Notes under the pieces: model-generated
What the model was told of the DNA's origin: nothing
Databases searched by the model: none
What the model saw: the letters and a program-made list of their open reading frames with translations, nothing else
Translations under genes and position numbers: made by a program
Assembly: GCA_031270075.1 (NCBI GenBank)
Contig: JAISYG010000037.1
Coordinates: 1-54,990, forward strand
Length of the DNA: 54,990 nucleotides
DNA from: Dysgonamonadaceae bacterium
Lineage (GTDB): Bacteria; Bacteroidota; Bacteroidia; Bacteroidales; Azobacteroidaceae
Direction of reading: 5' to 3'
Shown: positions 1 through 8,159 of the stretch, one piece after another
Numbering within the stretch: the stretch's first letter is position 1
Layout: every line of letters begins with the position of its first letter

Positions 1-1
1 C

Positions 2-31
2 TTTGTTTTTTAGTAAAACTTTGTATCTTTG
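2..31 (+). promoter_or_regulatory. Promoter of tRNA-Gln
   Basis: A TTTG at 2-5 and a TATCTTTG at 24-31 are 18 bases apart. This matches the Bacteroidetes housekeeping promoter (TTTG near -33, TAnnTTTG near -7). The expected start of transcription is near 38, just ahead of the tRNA at 46. Confidence 0.75.
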
Positions 32-45
32 CAGGCCGAAATCAA

Positions 46-116
46 TGTCCTGTGGTGTAACGGTAGCACATCGGATTCTGGTTCCGCTTGTCTGGGTTCG
101 AATCCTGGCAGGACAA
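46..116 (+). tRNA. tRNA-Gln (anticodon CTG)
   Basis: The sequence folds as a complete 71-nt cloverleaf. The acceptor stem pairs TGTCCTG (46-52) with CAGGACA (109-115), with discriminator A at 116. The anticodon loop is TTCTGGT with CTG at 78-80, reading the glutamine codon CAG. The T loop is TTCGAAT at 97-103, closed by a five-pair stem that includes G-T pairs. CCA is not encoded, as is usual in Bacteroidetes. A terminator follows directly, so this is a single-gene transcript. tRNA genes are common integration sites, but no integrase or repeated tRNA end is visible here. Confidence 0.95.
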
Positions 117-123
117 CAAAAGC

Positions 124-156
124 AGCCTAATTTATTGATAATTAGGCTATTTTTTT
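124..156 (+). terminator. Intrinsic terminator of tRNA-Gln
   Basis: A perfect 9-bp stem, AGCCTAATT (124-132) with AATTAGGCT (140-148), has a 7-base loop and is followed by ATTTTTTT. It lies 8 bases after the tRNA. The stop codon of the convergent truncated lipoprotein gene lies inside the 3' arm. Confidence 0.9.
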
Positions 157-504
157 GTCCTTTATTCTGTCAGGACGCGAGGTGGGAATCTCACACCAAC
201 GGTGGGAAGCCGGATCCACTTCCAAACGCATTTTCAGCAACATCCCGTCGCTGATGGAAACCGTTTTCGTTACCACCTCCTCCGGCATACCGGACGATCG
301 GGTAATCTCTTCCGTTCCACCCTCCGCTATCCCCGCTATACGAACCGAAACCCATATCGGTTTCCCGCCTTTCTTCCCTTTTTCAGGAATAGCTTCATTA
401 TCACAGGACGTGAACAGGAATACCATTCCGCACAACAACAGCAGAACCAACACGAAATACCCTGTATAACGTCCTATGGACATACTTTCTTCTTTCCTTT
501 TCAT
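142..504 (-). pseudogene. Truncated fimbrillin-like lipoprotein (N-terminal remnant)
   Basis: The 120-aa product begins with a lipoprotein signal peptide: a basic start, a hydrophobic stretch, then a lipobox ending FTSC at about residue 34. The first ~100 residues line up by eye with the 650-aa lipoprotein at 15068-17020: both have SI-RY-GY before the membrane segment, an S-C-(D/E)-(N/K)-E after it, and a later E-x-VV region. The similarity stops near LEVDPASH, and the remaining ~20 residues are unrelated and end inside the tRNA terminator. Full-length relatives here are 500-750 aa, so this is most likely a remnant. It has no small partner ORF upstream, unlike the three intact copies. A second possible start lies at 483. 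Expression is unknown. Confidence 0.6.
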
Positions 505-550
505 CTCTTTTTAATTGTATGTTTGTTCTGGAAGGACAAATGAAGGATAT

Positions 551-597
551 AAAAAATTCGTTGGGTTCTTCTTCCCCATAAGGAAGATGACCCAACG
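551..597 (-). terminator. Terminator of the susCD-GH18 operon
   Basis: On the minus strand, CGTTGGGT pairs with ACCCAACG around an inner ATCTTCC/GGAAGA helix, followed by AATTTTTTA. It lies about 80 bases after the GH18 stop and ahead of the truncated lipoprotein gene. Confidence 0.75.
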
Positions 598-676
598 GAC
601 CAATTTTGTACCCAAATTCTTTAGTTAGGTTGGCTCTCTAACGAGAGCTTGGGAAAGCCCCAATCATCATACGTTG

Positions 677-1810
677 TTATTTCTTCATCGTAGCCTCCCA
701 AACCGCAGCCCGGAGCGTTCCCGCGGGGTCGTCGCCGTCGTAATCCCAGTACATCATACCTTTCATGTCTTTGGCCAGCAGCCATTCGCCTTTGCGGGCG
801 ATACTCTTGGCATTGTCGTAACCGCAATAATACTGTCCGTTGAAAGTAACGTAGGGCACCGAAGCGGCTTCGTCCCAATTATCGATCTTGTAGGATTGGG
901 GATTGAGTTTGACGATGTCTTTGTAATTGATGGACATGGGCGAGGTGGAAAACGAGCGCCGCCCGTAGAACGGAATGCCGAGTACGAGTTTATTGGCCGG
1001 CATGCCGGCGTCTAAGTACACTTTCACCGCACGCTCGCAATCCTGGTAGGCCGATGCCGACTGCAAGGCCGATTGATGGCGGGGCGCTTCGTCCATATCG
1101 TAAGTCATGATGTTGACAAAGTCGACGTAGGGCGCTACTGCGGCGATATCGATGTAACGGGAGCCTCCGTTAACGGTTTCTTTTCCTTTGCAGTAACCGG
1201 CGTAGGTGAGCGAGTAGCGGCTACCGAGTGTGGCGCGCAATTCTTTCATCAGCAGTACGTGGTTGGCTACGTCTACTGCCAAGTCGAAGGTGCCGCCGGC
1301 TTGCCAGGTGAGTCCGGGAAATTCCCAGTCCAGGTCGACGCCGTCGAGGTTCCATTTCTGTAAAAACGTCCGGCAGTCGTTGGCAAACGTTTTACGGTAG
1401 GTGTCGGACTTGGCTAAGAGCGAGAAGCCGCCGTTGGGTGCATTGTCGGAATTAGATACCGTGTTGGTGAATGAGATACAAATTTTCAGATCGGGATAGC
1501 TTTTCTTCAGCGAGGCTATCTGTTCAAATCGGGCTTCGCTGCCTTGTACTTTGAAGCCTTTGTAGGCGCCGTTGGCATCGATATACAATTCGGCAAAGGA
1601 ATAGAAAAGATGGGTAAAGTAAGCGGGGTCGGGGATGGAGGTGCCGTAATAGGTTACGTATGCGCCTACTACGCGTCCTTCTACTTTTTCGGGCAGGTTG
1701 CTGTTGCCGTTGCCTCCGCTGCCTTGGCCGGGAATGTAGTTGTCTTCGCCGCAGGCAAAGAAGCCGAACGCAACTGCGACTAGTAGTGAAAATTTTTGGA
1801 ATGTTTTCAT
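677..1810 (-). CDS. GH18 family glycoside hydrolase, surface lipoprotein
   Basis: Predicted to hydrolyse beta-1,4 bonds next to N-acetylglucosamine (chitinase or endo-beta-N-acetylglucosaminidase type). The 377-aa protein has a lipoprotein signal ending FFAC at residue 20, followed by a Gly/Asn-rich linker typical of lipoproteins exported to the cell surface. The GH18 catalytic motif DGVDLDWE is at 156-163, with Glu163 as the acid. MTYDMD in the middle and MMYWDYD near the C-terminus fit the later barrel strands. The usual SxGG strand is replaced by ISFTN near 112-116, which is atypical but occurs in endoglycosidase-like branches. It is the last gene of the SusC-SusD-lipoprotein-GH18 operon. 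Whether the substrate is chitin, N-glycan or another GlcNAc polymer cannot be told from sequence. Confidence 0.88.
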   Translation of the reverse strand: MKTFQKFSLLVAVAFGFFACGEDNYIPGQGSGGNGNSNLPEKVEGRVVGAYVTYYGTSIPDPAYFTHLFYSFAELYIDANGAYKGFKVQGSEARFEQIASLKKSYPDLKICISFTNTVSNSDNAPNGGFSLLAKSDTYRKTFANDCRTFLQKWNLDGVDLDWEFPGLTWQAGGTFDLAVDVANHVLLMKELRATLGSRYSLTYAGYCKGKETVNGGSRYIDIAAVAPYVDFVNIMTYDMDEAPRHQSALQSASAYQDCERAVKVYLDAGMPANKLVLGIPFYGRRSFSTSPMSINYKDIVKLNPQSYKIDNWDEAASVPYVTFNGQYYCGYDNAKSIARKGEWLLAKDMKGMMYWDYDGDDPAGTLRAAVWEATMKK

Positions 1811-1886
1811 TATTCACATGGATAATATTAGTTATTGAATAAATAGCGCCGGCGATAGAGGCATGCCGGCGCTAAATAGACATTGT

Positions 1887-2783
1887 TTATTCTTCTGTTA
1901 CGAAGAAATAGTAGCTTGCATCGTAATCCCAGTCTTCGCCGGTGCGGTTGTATGTGCCCGGCAGACAGAGGATCATTGTGTTGCTGTCGATGCTCAGGAT
2001 GTAATACGGTGTGCTTGTGCCTGCGAAGTTCTGCCAGCGCTTTTCGGTGGCGATAAGGGGAACGGAGGCGATTACTTCGCCTGCTATCTGTTCGCCCCGG
2101 TCGTCATGACTGAATCCCCAGCCGCCGGTGTTGAGGACGGCGTTGTTTTTGTCGTAGATGGTTAGCTTGCTGTCGGCGATTTCGAAGACCATGTATTTTC
2201 CGAAATCGTCGGCTGTCAGTACGCTGCCTCCTCCCTGGTAATTGCTTTGTCCGGGCGTCATGTCGTAGTACTTCCAAGCGCCGTACATGCCGTTGTAGAA
2301 TGCCAGCGGGTGATTGAGCAGCTTCCATGTTTTCTTGGCTGTTTTGTCGGCTTTGTCTTTCGCTCCGGAGAGGAAGGTCATGTACTCGTCGAAACAGTTG
2401 GTAACGCTAATTGTAAACGTTTCGGATCTGACGGCTTGTTTTTCGGACAATCCTACGAAGTAAATATCGTACGTGCCGTTGGCAGCGTAAACAATTGTAT
2501 CGTAATCGGTATGATATTGTTTGATGCCGGTAGGCGTATTGACAAACCATGTGCCTGCGATGTCTTTGCGGGCGTTGTTGATTACTACGTACTGGTCGCC
2601 TTCCACTTTGTCGTCCGAGTTGGGAATGGGTTGTGTAACCGAAAGCGCTTTTGTGAGTTCGGCGCTTGTAACGGGTGTGCCGGTCTTTGCAAATTCGTTG
2701 CGCAGGCTGGTGTCTTCGATGGGGTCGCAGGCCATACCGAGCATTGTGAGCGCTATGGTGATAATAAATAATTTCGTTTTCAT
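1887..2783 (-). CDS. Surface lipoprotein of the glycan locus, likely glycan-binding
   Basis: The 298-aa protein has a signal peptide with lipobox GMAC near residue 19. The N-terminal ~120 residues look like a PKD or Ig-type beta domain (AANGTYDIYFVGLSE resembles a PKD strand), followed by a Trp- and Tyr-rich beta region. It lies 22 bases after susD and 76 bases before the GH18 gene. In Bacteroidetes glycan loci this position usually holds a surface glycan-binding protein (SusE/SusF-like), and that is the inferred role. I see no catalytic motif and cannot name the family. Confidence 0.7.
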   Translation of the reverse strand: MKTKLFIITIALTMLGMACDPIEDTSLRNEFAKTGTPVTSAELTKALSVTQPIPNSDDKVEGDQYVVINNARKDIAGTWFVNTPTGIKQYHTDYDTIVYAANGTYDIYFVGLSEKQAVRSETFTISVTNCFDEYMTFLSGAKDKADKTAKKTWKLLNHPLAFYNGMYGAWKYYDMTPGQSNYQGGGSVLTADDFGKYMVFEIADSKLTIYDKNNAVLNTGGWGFSHDDRGEQIAGEVIASVPLIATEKRWQNFAGTSTPYYILSIDSNTMILCLPGTYNRTGEDWDYDASYYFFVTEE

Positions 2784-2805
2784 TATAATAGAATATGTTT
2801 AGTTG

Positions 2806-4626
2806 TTACAAATTATTCCAGTCTTTAAACAGTGCATAGGATCCCCAACCCGGGTTTTGTTCGATACCACCGTTGGAACGGTCGATTTCCGATTGGGGGA
2901 TGTACCAATAACCTTGTGTTTCTTTCAAGCGGGCTTTGTAGTCGTATTGCACCATGGGCGTAACGACGGCGGCATTGATTACGGTAAAGCCGTTTTGTTT
3001 GTTCAGTGCATTGCCTGCTTCTTCGAGCGAGGGACCCGACCAGCGGAGCAAATCGAACCATCGTATGGCTTCGAAAGCCAGTTCGTAGCGCCGTTCGTTT
3101 TTGATAGCGTCGAGCGAATAGGCCACCGGAGCTAAGTGCGAGCGGGCGCGTACGCGGTTGAGGCCGGTAGCGTCTTCTTTCAGTTCGGATTGCATCAGTA
3201 ATACATCGGCAAAACGGATCAGTATCAAGTCGGGAATCTGATGGATGGTTTGAGATGGCGAGGGCACCGAAACATCGGGAAACATCTGCGGGCCGAACGG
3301 TTTGAAACCGCTGTCGTAATACGAATTGATGGCGATGTATTTCTTTTGGTGATATCCGGTTTGTTCGTAGTAGCGTTTGGCTACGGTGTAATCCGGTTCG
3401 TCGGCATTTAGTTTGCGGTCGCCAATCAGTACGCTGCCGTTGTTGGGGTCTAATGCCTTGTACGACCAGACGGAGCCGGTCAGTCGCGGGTCTTCGGTCA
3501 GGCCACCGATATAGGTTTGCGTAGCCGACCATGTTTGCCATTCGTTGACAAAGGCGGGCGAAACCGGTCCGGCTCCCCAGCCCTGCCCGAAAGGATAGCG
3601 TTCGGCAAAGGTCGAATTGTCGTGCGATGGCGAGAAATAGGTTATGCAGGTGTTGCTGTACATAGTATTGTCCCACCCGTTGCCTTGCAATTTGTGCTTG
3701 TTGGCAAATACGGTTTCCGACGCATTTAAGCCTTCCCAGTGTAAACCGTTGTTTACTGCGTATTTGTAGCTGTATGTTTCGCTGTTGTAATTGGTAACAT
3801 CGTTGGAGTAGGCCCAGAGGTTGCGTTGGTCGCTTGCTAACTGGTGCCCTGAGTTGTTCACGCAATCGTCGATCCATGCAATTACTTGCTGCTTGGTAAT
3901 GCCTCCCGGTAATTCTGTTTTCGCGTAACGGCCTGTGTAAAACAGGAACACGCGCGCCATCATGGCCTCAGCGGCATATTTGGTGGCATGTCCTGCCAGC
4001 GGGTCATTGCCCATATAGGCTCTGTCGGGCATCTGTTCGATGGCGTTCTTCAGGTCGGAAGCAATTTGTTCGTAAACGTCGTCTACCGATGCGCGGGATA
4101 GTTTTTCCATGTCTGTGCGCACGCGCAGTGGTACGCCGCCAAATATCTGTGCCAATTCGTTGTAGGCATACGCCCGCAGAAAATACACTTCGCCTATGTG
4201 GCGGCTTTTCTCTGCTTCGCTGGGCCAGTCTTTGAAGTTTTCAAACGCCAGCAAAGCGCTGTTGGCACGGAAAATCAGTTGATAACAGCGTTGCCAGATA
4301 CCGGGATTCCAATACGTGCCATCCATAGCGCCAAGGAAGAAATCGGGGTTTCTGTATCGTAGAAAATTCATTGCGCAGTTGTCGGAACCGGACAGGTTAC
4401 CACCCAGTCCTTCGTCGCTTGCCAGCAGGGCAAGGAAAAACTGTGAAGAAGTTTCGGGGCTTTCAAAGAGCATTTTTGCATATACTCCGGTGAGCATTTC
4501 GTTGGCTTCCTGCAAGGTCGACGGATAATTGTCGCTCGACTTGGTCGTTAGTGTTTTCGTATCCAGAAAATCGTCGCAACTGACCAAAAATGCTATTGTA
4601 AATAATAATATTCCTATCTTTTTCAT
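2806..4626 (-). CDS. SusD/RagB family nutrient-binding lipoprotein
   Basis: SusD-type proteins sit on the outer membrane as a lid over their SusC partner and deliver glycan. The 606-aa product has a signal peptide with lipobox LVSC at about residue 17, then a DDFLD start typical of the family. The N-terminal half is helical and TPR-like (VYFLRAYAYNELAQIFGG is a classic SusD segment). The C-terminal segment with RRYELAFEAIRWFDLLRW matches the conserved SusD RxxELxxEGxRxxDLxRW block. It starts 12 bases after the SusC stop, as is usual for co-transcribed pairs. The ligand is inferred from the GH18 neighbour. Confidence 0.95.
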   Translation of the reverse strand: MKKIGILLFTIAFLVSCDDFLDTKTLTTKSSDNYPSTLQEANEMLTGVYAKMLFESPETSSQFFLALLASDEGLGGNLSGSDNCAMNFLRYRNPDFFLGAMDGTYWNPGIWQRCYQLIFRANSALLAFENFKDWPSEAEKSRHIGEVYFLRAYAYNELAQIFGGVPLRVRTDMEKLSRASVDDVYEQIASDLKNAIEQMPDRAYMGNDPLAGHATKYAAEAMMARVFLFYTGRYAKTELPGGITKQQVIAWIDDCVNNSGHQLASDQRNLWAYSNDVTNYNSETYSYKYAVNNGLHWEGLNASETVFANKHKLQGNGWDNTMYSNTCITYFSPSHDNSTFAERYPFGQGWGAGPVSPAFVNEWQTWSATQTYIGGLTEDPRLTGSVWSYKALDPNNGSVLIGDRKLNADEPDYTVAKRYYEQTGYHQKKYIAINSYYDSGFKPFGPQMFPDVSVPSPSQTIHQIPDLILIRFADVLLMQSELKEDATGLNRVRARSHLAPVAYSLDAIKNERRYELAFEAIRWFDLLRWSGPSLEEAGNALNKQNGFTVINAAVVTPMVQYDYKARLKETQGYWYIPQSEIDRSNGGIEQNPGWGSYALFKDWNNL

Positions 4627-4638
4627 GATTGCTTATTC

Positions 4639-7600
4639 TTAAAATTTAATACTCGCTCCTACCATATACGTTCGAGCGCTGGGATAAAATCCGAGGTCAA
4701 TTCCTTTTGTCCAGGTTTCACCGGCGCTGTAACCGATTTCGGGATCCATACCCGAATAGCCTGTAAAAGTAAACAGGTTTTGCGCTGTTACATACACTTT
4801 CAGTTGTTTGACCGGAAGTTTCGGGAACAGTCGTACAAAATCATACCCCAGTGTTATGTTTTTGATTTTCAGATAATCGCCATCTTCTACATAAATGTCG
4901 GATATGTAACTGTAATTGGTACTCGACGAACTGGCCAGTTTCGGAAGGCGATTGGAAGTGCCTTCGCCGTGCCAGCGCTTGAATACGTCGGTTGTGTAGT
5001 TATTAAGCGGCGACGACACAAAGTCGCGGTAGCACTTCATAATCTGATGACCGAAAGCGCCGTAAGTGGTAACCGACAGATCGAATCCTTTGTAGCCAAC
5101 GTTGAACGAGAAGCCCAGAGTCATATCGGGATGCGGATTACCGATCATGGTGCGATCGTTTTCGTCAATAGTGCCGTTTTCGTCGCTGTCTACCCAAATC
5201 AGATCGCCCGGTTCGGGATTGCCCAGTTTGGGGCCTTGATAATTGTCGATTTCAGCCTGATTTTGGAAAACGCCTGCCGTTTTGTAACCGTAGAAGAAGC
5301 CCAGCGGTTTGCCTACTTCCATACGGTAGCTTTCGGGCGCTGTTCCCCACAGAATACCCGGCGATCCGTTGATGTATCCGTTTTCGTTGGCAATTTTGGT
5401 TACTTCGTTTTTATTGAAACCTATCGACAGGTTGGCGCCGTAAACAAAGTCTTTTCCTGCATGGTCGTTCCAACGGAAGATGGATTCAAAGCCGGTATTT
5501 TTTACATCGCCGCCATTGGCATAAGCAGCGCCTGATCCCAAATAGACGGGAATGGGCGGAAGCACTAACCAATCCACGGTTTTACGTTGATAAGCATCAA
5601 ATTCCCAACTGAAACGGTTGTGCAGGAAACGCGTATCAATACCCAAGTTGATCATAGTTTGTGTTTCCCATTTCAAGTCGGGGTTGATCAAACGCATAGG
5701 ATAGGCAGCGACAGCGGGGTCGCCCATCGAATTGCCGAAAGGATAACCGAATGTGCCGCTTGTTGTTATCAGTGCCAGATGTTGATTGCCGGTTACCCTG
5801 CTATTCCCGTTTTGCCCGTACGAAAGGCGTAATTTCAGGAAGTCGACACCCTTTACACTCTCTTGCCAGAAATCTTCATTACTGATTACCCAACCGGCAG
5901 ATGCGGATGGAAAATAGCCCCAGCGATTACCGCGTGCAAAAACCGAAGAACCATCGGCGCGCATGATCAGGCTTGCCAGGTATTTTTCCTGATAGTTGTA
6001 ATTTACTCTGCCGAAGAATGAGGATAAGGCGCTTTCGCCGTAGGGACTGCCGGTTAATGATGCTACGGTTTTTCCGGGTACATTGCTCAACCAGGCATGA
6101 TCAAAGTCCGTAAAAGAAGATTCGGTATTTGATCCGCTGACACTTTCGCCGTAACCCGATTTGTAAATGCTTTGACCGAGCAATACGTCGAAATTATGTC
6201 CGCCTGCAAGGTCGAATAGATAATTCAGCGTGTTGTCCAAAGACCACGAGTGTCCTATGCTTTGCGATTGTGTAACCCGGTCGATTCCTCCCAATACCGT
6301 CGAAGACAATGGTTTGTAAGCGGGCGTATAGGCACGGTAAGAAGATGCGCCGAAAGTGTAACCGAATTGCGAACGGAATTTCAGATTCTTAATCGGTTGC
6401 AGTTCGGCAAAAACAGATGCTTGTAGCCCGTAAGATTTACTGATATTCTGATTGCCGGTATAATCCATATAGGCTATCGGATTTTTGTTTGCGCTGTTCG
6501 ATACATCCCAATTGTAACCGTCTGCCTGCTGGTCGGCAAGGATATAATATTCGCCACTCGCATTGTACGGATGCATCAGTGGACTCATAATTAGCATATT
6601 GTGAACAGAGTTCCAGTAAATATCGTCGCGCGGCACCGTTCCGTGCATTATTTGATAACGATAATTCATGGTTTCGCCCACTTTGAACAAATCCCAATCA
6701 TAGCGTTTGTAAACCACCTGTTCGGTATTCAGGCGGAAGTTTACCTTTTGAAGATTAGGCATGGCGCTCGGCACGCCCATGGTTGCATCCTGACTCAAAT
6801 AGGTTACGCCCATAGCTGTATTCGTGCGTTCCGTTCCGCTGGTAATGCTTAGCGAATGGCTTTGCGTCGGTGCATTTTTATTCATAACTTCTTTCAACCA
6901 GTTGGTGCCTGTCCAAGTGCCTTTTTGAATAGCTTCCAAATCGGCTCTTGGAAGAAAGTTAGCCCAATTAAAGGCCGGCAACCCATTGATAATCTGAGAT
7001 TCGTCTTGGATAGCCATGTACTCCCCGGCATTGAGAATCGTTGGAATCTTGTAGAGATTTTGTACGCCATAGTAGCCGTCGTAAGTTACTTCGTACTTGC
7101 CCGACTTCCCTTTTTTAGTCGTAATGAGAATAACACCGTTGGCCGCCTGTACCCCATAAATTGCAGCCGTGGCAGCATCTTTCAAAACATCGATACTTTC
7201 AATGTCGTTGGGGCTGATGCCGTCAATGCTGGCATTAGGCACTCCATCCACCACATAGAGCGGCGTATTGGTTCCATTGGTACCCAAACCGCGGATGTTG
7301 ACTTTGAAACCGTCGCCGATGAAACCGCTCGTTTGTGTAATTTCAACTCCCGGCGCCTGACTTTGCAACGCTCCCAGTATGGTGGGCGTATTCAATCGGG
7401 CAATGTCTTCCCCTTTTACCTGCACCGTAGCTCCGGTAACCAATTTCTTTTTCTGAACGCCGTAGCCGATGACGACCACTTCTTCCAAAGCCTGATTGTC
7501 TTCAGCGAAAACAATCCGTAAATCTTTACCGGCTTTTACTTCCTGTGTTTGGAAACCCAAGTAGATAATGACTAAGGTAGCGTTCGGTTGAACATGCAAA

Positions 7601-7866
7601 GAAAATTTCCCATCCCTATCGGTAGCCGTACCGTTGGATGTTCCCTTTTCCATAACTGTAGCGCCGATAACCGGCTCATTCTGTGCGTCAACAACTGTAC
7701 CGTTGGAAACGATCGCTTGTTGTTGAACGGATGCTGCGATTGTGTTTTCGTTGTTGTAAGAACCGGCTGTTGCCGAATATCCTCCTCCGGTGAAAAAACA
7801 CATTCCCAAAATTGCTGTCAGTAACTTGCTAAACAACAATTGCTTCTTTTTGTGATTCTTGTTCAT
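4639..7866 (-). CDS. SusC/RagA family TonB-dependent outer membrane transporter
   Basis: This is the outer-membrane channel that imports oligosaccharides with its SusD partner, powered by TonB-ExbBD. The 1075-aa product has a signal peptide, then a carboxypeptidase-like domain at about residues 50-130 (GTVVDAQNEPVIGATV). A TonB-box-like EEVVVIGYG follows near 130, then the plug domain (PLYVVDGVPN, IESIDVLKDA) and a long beta-barrel ending in aromatic KF. It is the first gene of the minus-strand operon; a -7 box at 7906-7913 fits as its promoter. No ECF sigma, anti-sigma or hybrid two-component regulator is found nearby, so regulation must come from elsewhere or from the divergent arm. Confidence 0.96.
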   Translation of the reverse strand: MNKNHKKKQLLFSKLLTAILGMCFFTGGGYSATAGSYNNENTIAASVQQQAIVSNGTVVDAQNEPVIGATVMEKGTSNGTATDRDGKFSLHVQPNATLVIIYLGFQTQEVKAGKDLRIVFAEDNQALEEVVVIGYGVQKKKLVTGATVQVKGEDIARLNTPTILGALQSQAPGVEITQTSGFIGDGFKVNIRGLGTNGTNTPLYVVDGVPNASIDGISPNDIESIDVLKDAATAAIYGVQAANGVILITTKKGKSGKYEVTYDGYYGVQNLYKIPTILNAGEYMAIQDESQIINGLPAFNWANFLPRADLEAIQKGTWTGTNWLKEVMNKNAPTQSHSLSITSGTERTNTAMGVTYLSQDATMGVPSAMPNLQKVNFRLNTEQVVYKRYDWDLFKVGETMNYRYQIMHGTVPRDDIYWNSVHNMLIMSPLMHPYNASGEYYILADQQADGYNWDVSNSANKNPIAYMDYTGNQNISKSYGLQASVFAELQPIKNLKFRSQFGYTFGASSYRAYTPAYKPLSSTVLGGIDRVTQSQSIGHSWSLDNTLNYLFDLAGGHNFDVLLGQSIYKSGYGESVSGSNTESSFTDFDHAWLSNVPGKTVASLTGSPYGESALSSFFGRVNYNYQEKYLASLIMRADGSSVFARGNRWGYFPSASAGWVISNEDFWQESVKGVDFLKLRLSYGQNGNSRVTGNQHLALITTSGTFGYPFGNSMGDPAVAAYPMRLINPDLKWETQTMINLGIDTRFLHNRFSWEFDAYQRKTVDWLVLPPIPVYLGSGAAYANGGDVKNTGFESIFRWNDHAGKDFVYGANLSIGFNKNEVTKIANENGYINGSPGILWGTAPESYRMEVGKPLGFFYGYKTAGVFQNQAEIDNYQGPKLGNPEPGDLIWVDSDENGTIDENDRTMIGNPHPDMTLGFSFNVGYKGFDLSVTTYGAFGHQIMKCYRDFVSSPLNNYTTDVFKRWHGEGTSNRLPKLASSSSTNYSYISDIYVEDGDYLKIKNITLGYDFVRLFPKLPVKQLKVYVTAQNLFTFTGYSGMDPEIGYSAGETWTKGIDLGFYPSARTYMVGASIKF

Positions 7867-7905
7867 GGTAAATGCAATTTAACATTTAATTAATTTTATT
7901 AGGTG

Positions 7906-7913
7906 CAAATATA
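7906..7913 (-). promoter_or_regulatory. -7 box of susC operon
   Basis: The minus strand reads TATATTTG followed by C, matching TAnnTTTG, about 40 bases before the susC start. No clear TTTG lies at the -33 position, as expected if an activator is needed. Confidence 0.55.
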
Positions 7914-8094
7914 TGTTATTATATTGGTATTTTATGCGTGTTTAATATAAATTAACTATTATATTTGTATTTTCACAATTAAAACAATTTGACAAGCATA
8001 TAAATTAGCTTTGTGTGTATTGTAATCGGTATTTTACTAATAATAAAAAACGGCAATAACAATTAATTTATGTTAACATATATCTTAGATCCTT

Positions 8095-8121
8095 TTTGTA
8101 TCCTAATTATTATTATTTTTG
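8095..8121 (+). promoter_or_regulatory. Promoter of ROK-MFS-SIS-creatininase-GH9 operon
   Basis: TTTG (8095-8098) and TATTTTTG (8114-8121) precede the plus arm. A start near 8128 would leave about 32 bases before the ATG at 8160 but only 11 before the upstream ATG at 8139, which favours the later start. A second TATATTTG at 7960-7967 could be an alternative. The 290-base divergent region is very AT-rich and holds no gene. Confidence 0.5.
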
Positions 8122-8159
8122 CACTGTTAATTGTTTGAATGAATCTACTAAGAAACAAT

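Noticed and set aside
46..504. Mobile element integrated at tRNA-Gln
   Set aside because: No integrase, no direct repeat of the tRNA end and no transfer genes in the window; only the truncated gene hints at past events.
2825..3877. 350-codon minus-strand frame inside susD
   Set aside because: Different frame of a well supported SusD gene; Arg/Gln-rich with no motif.
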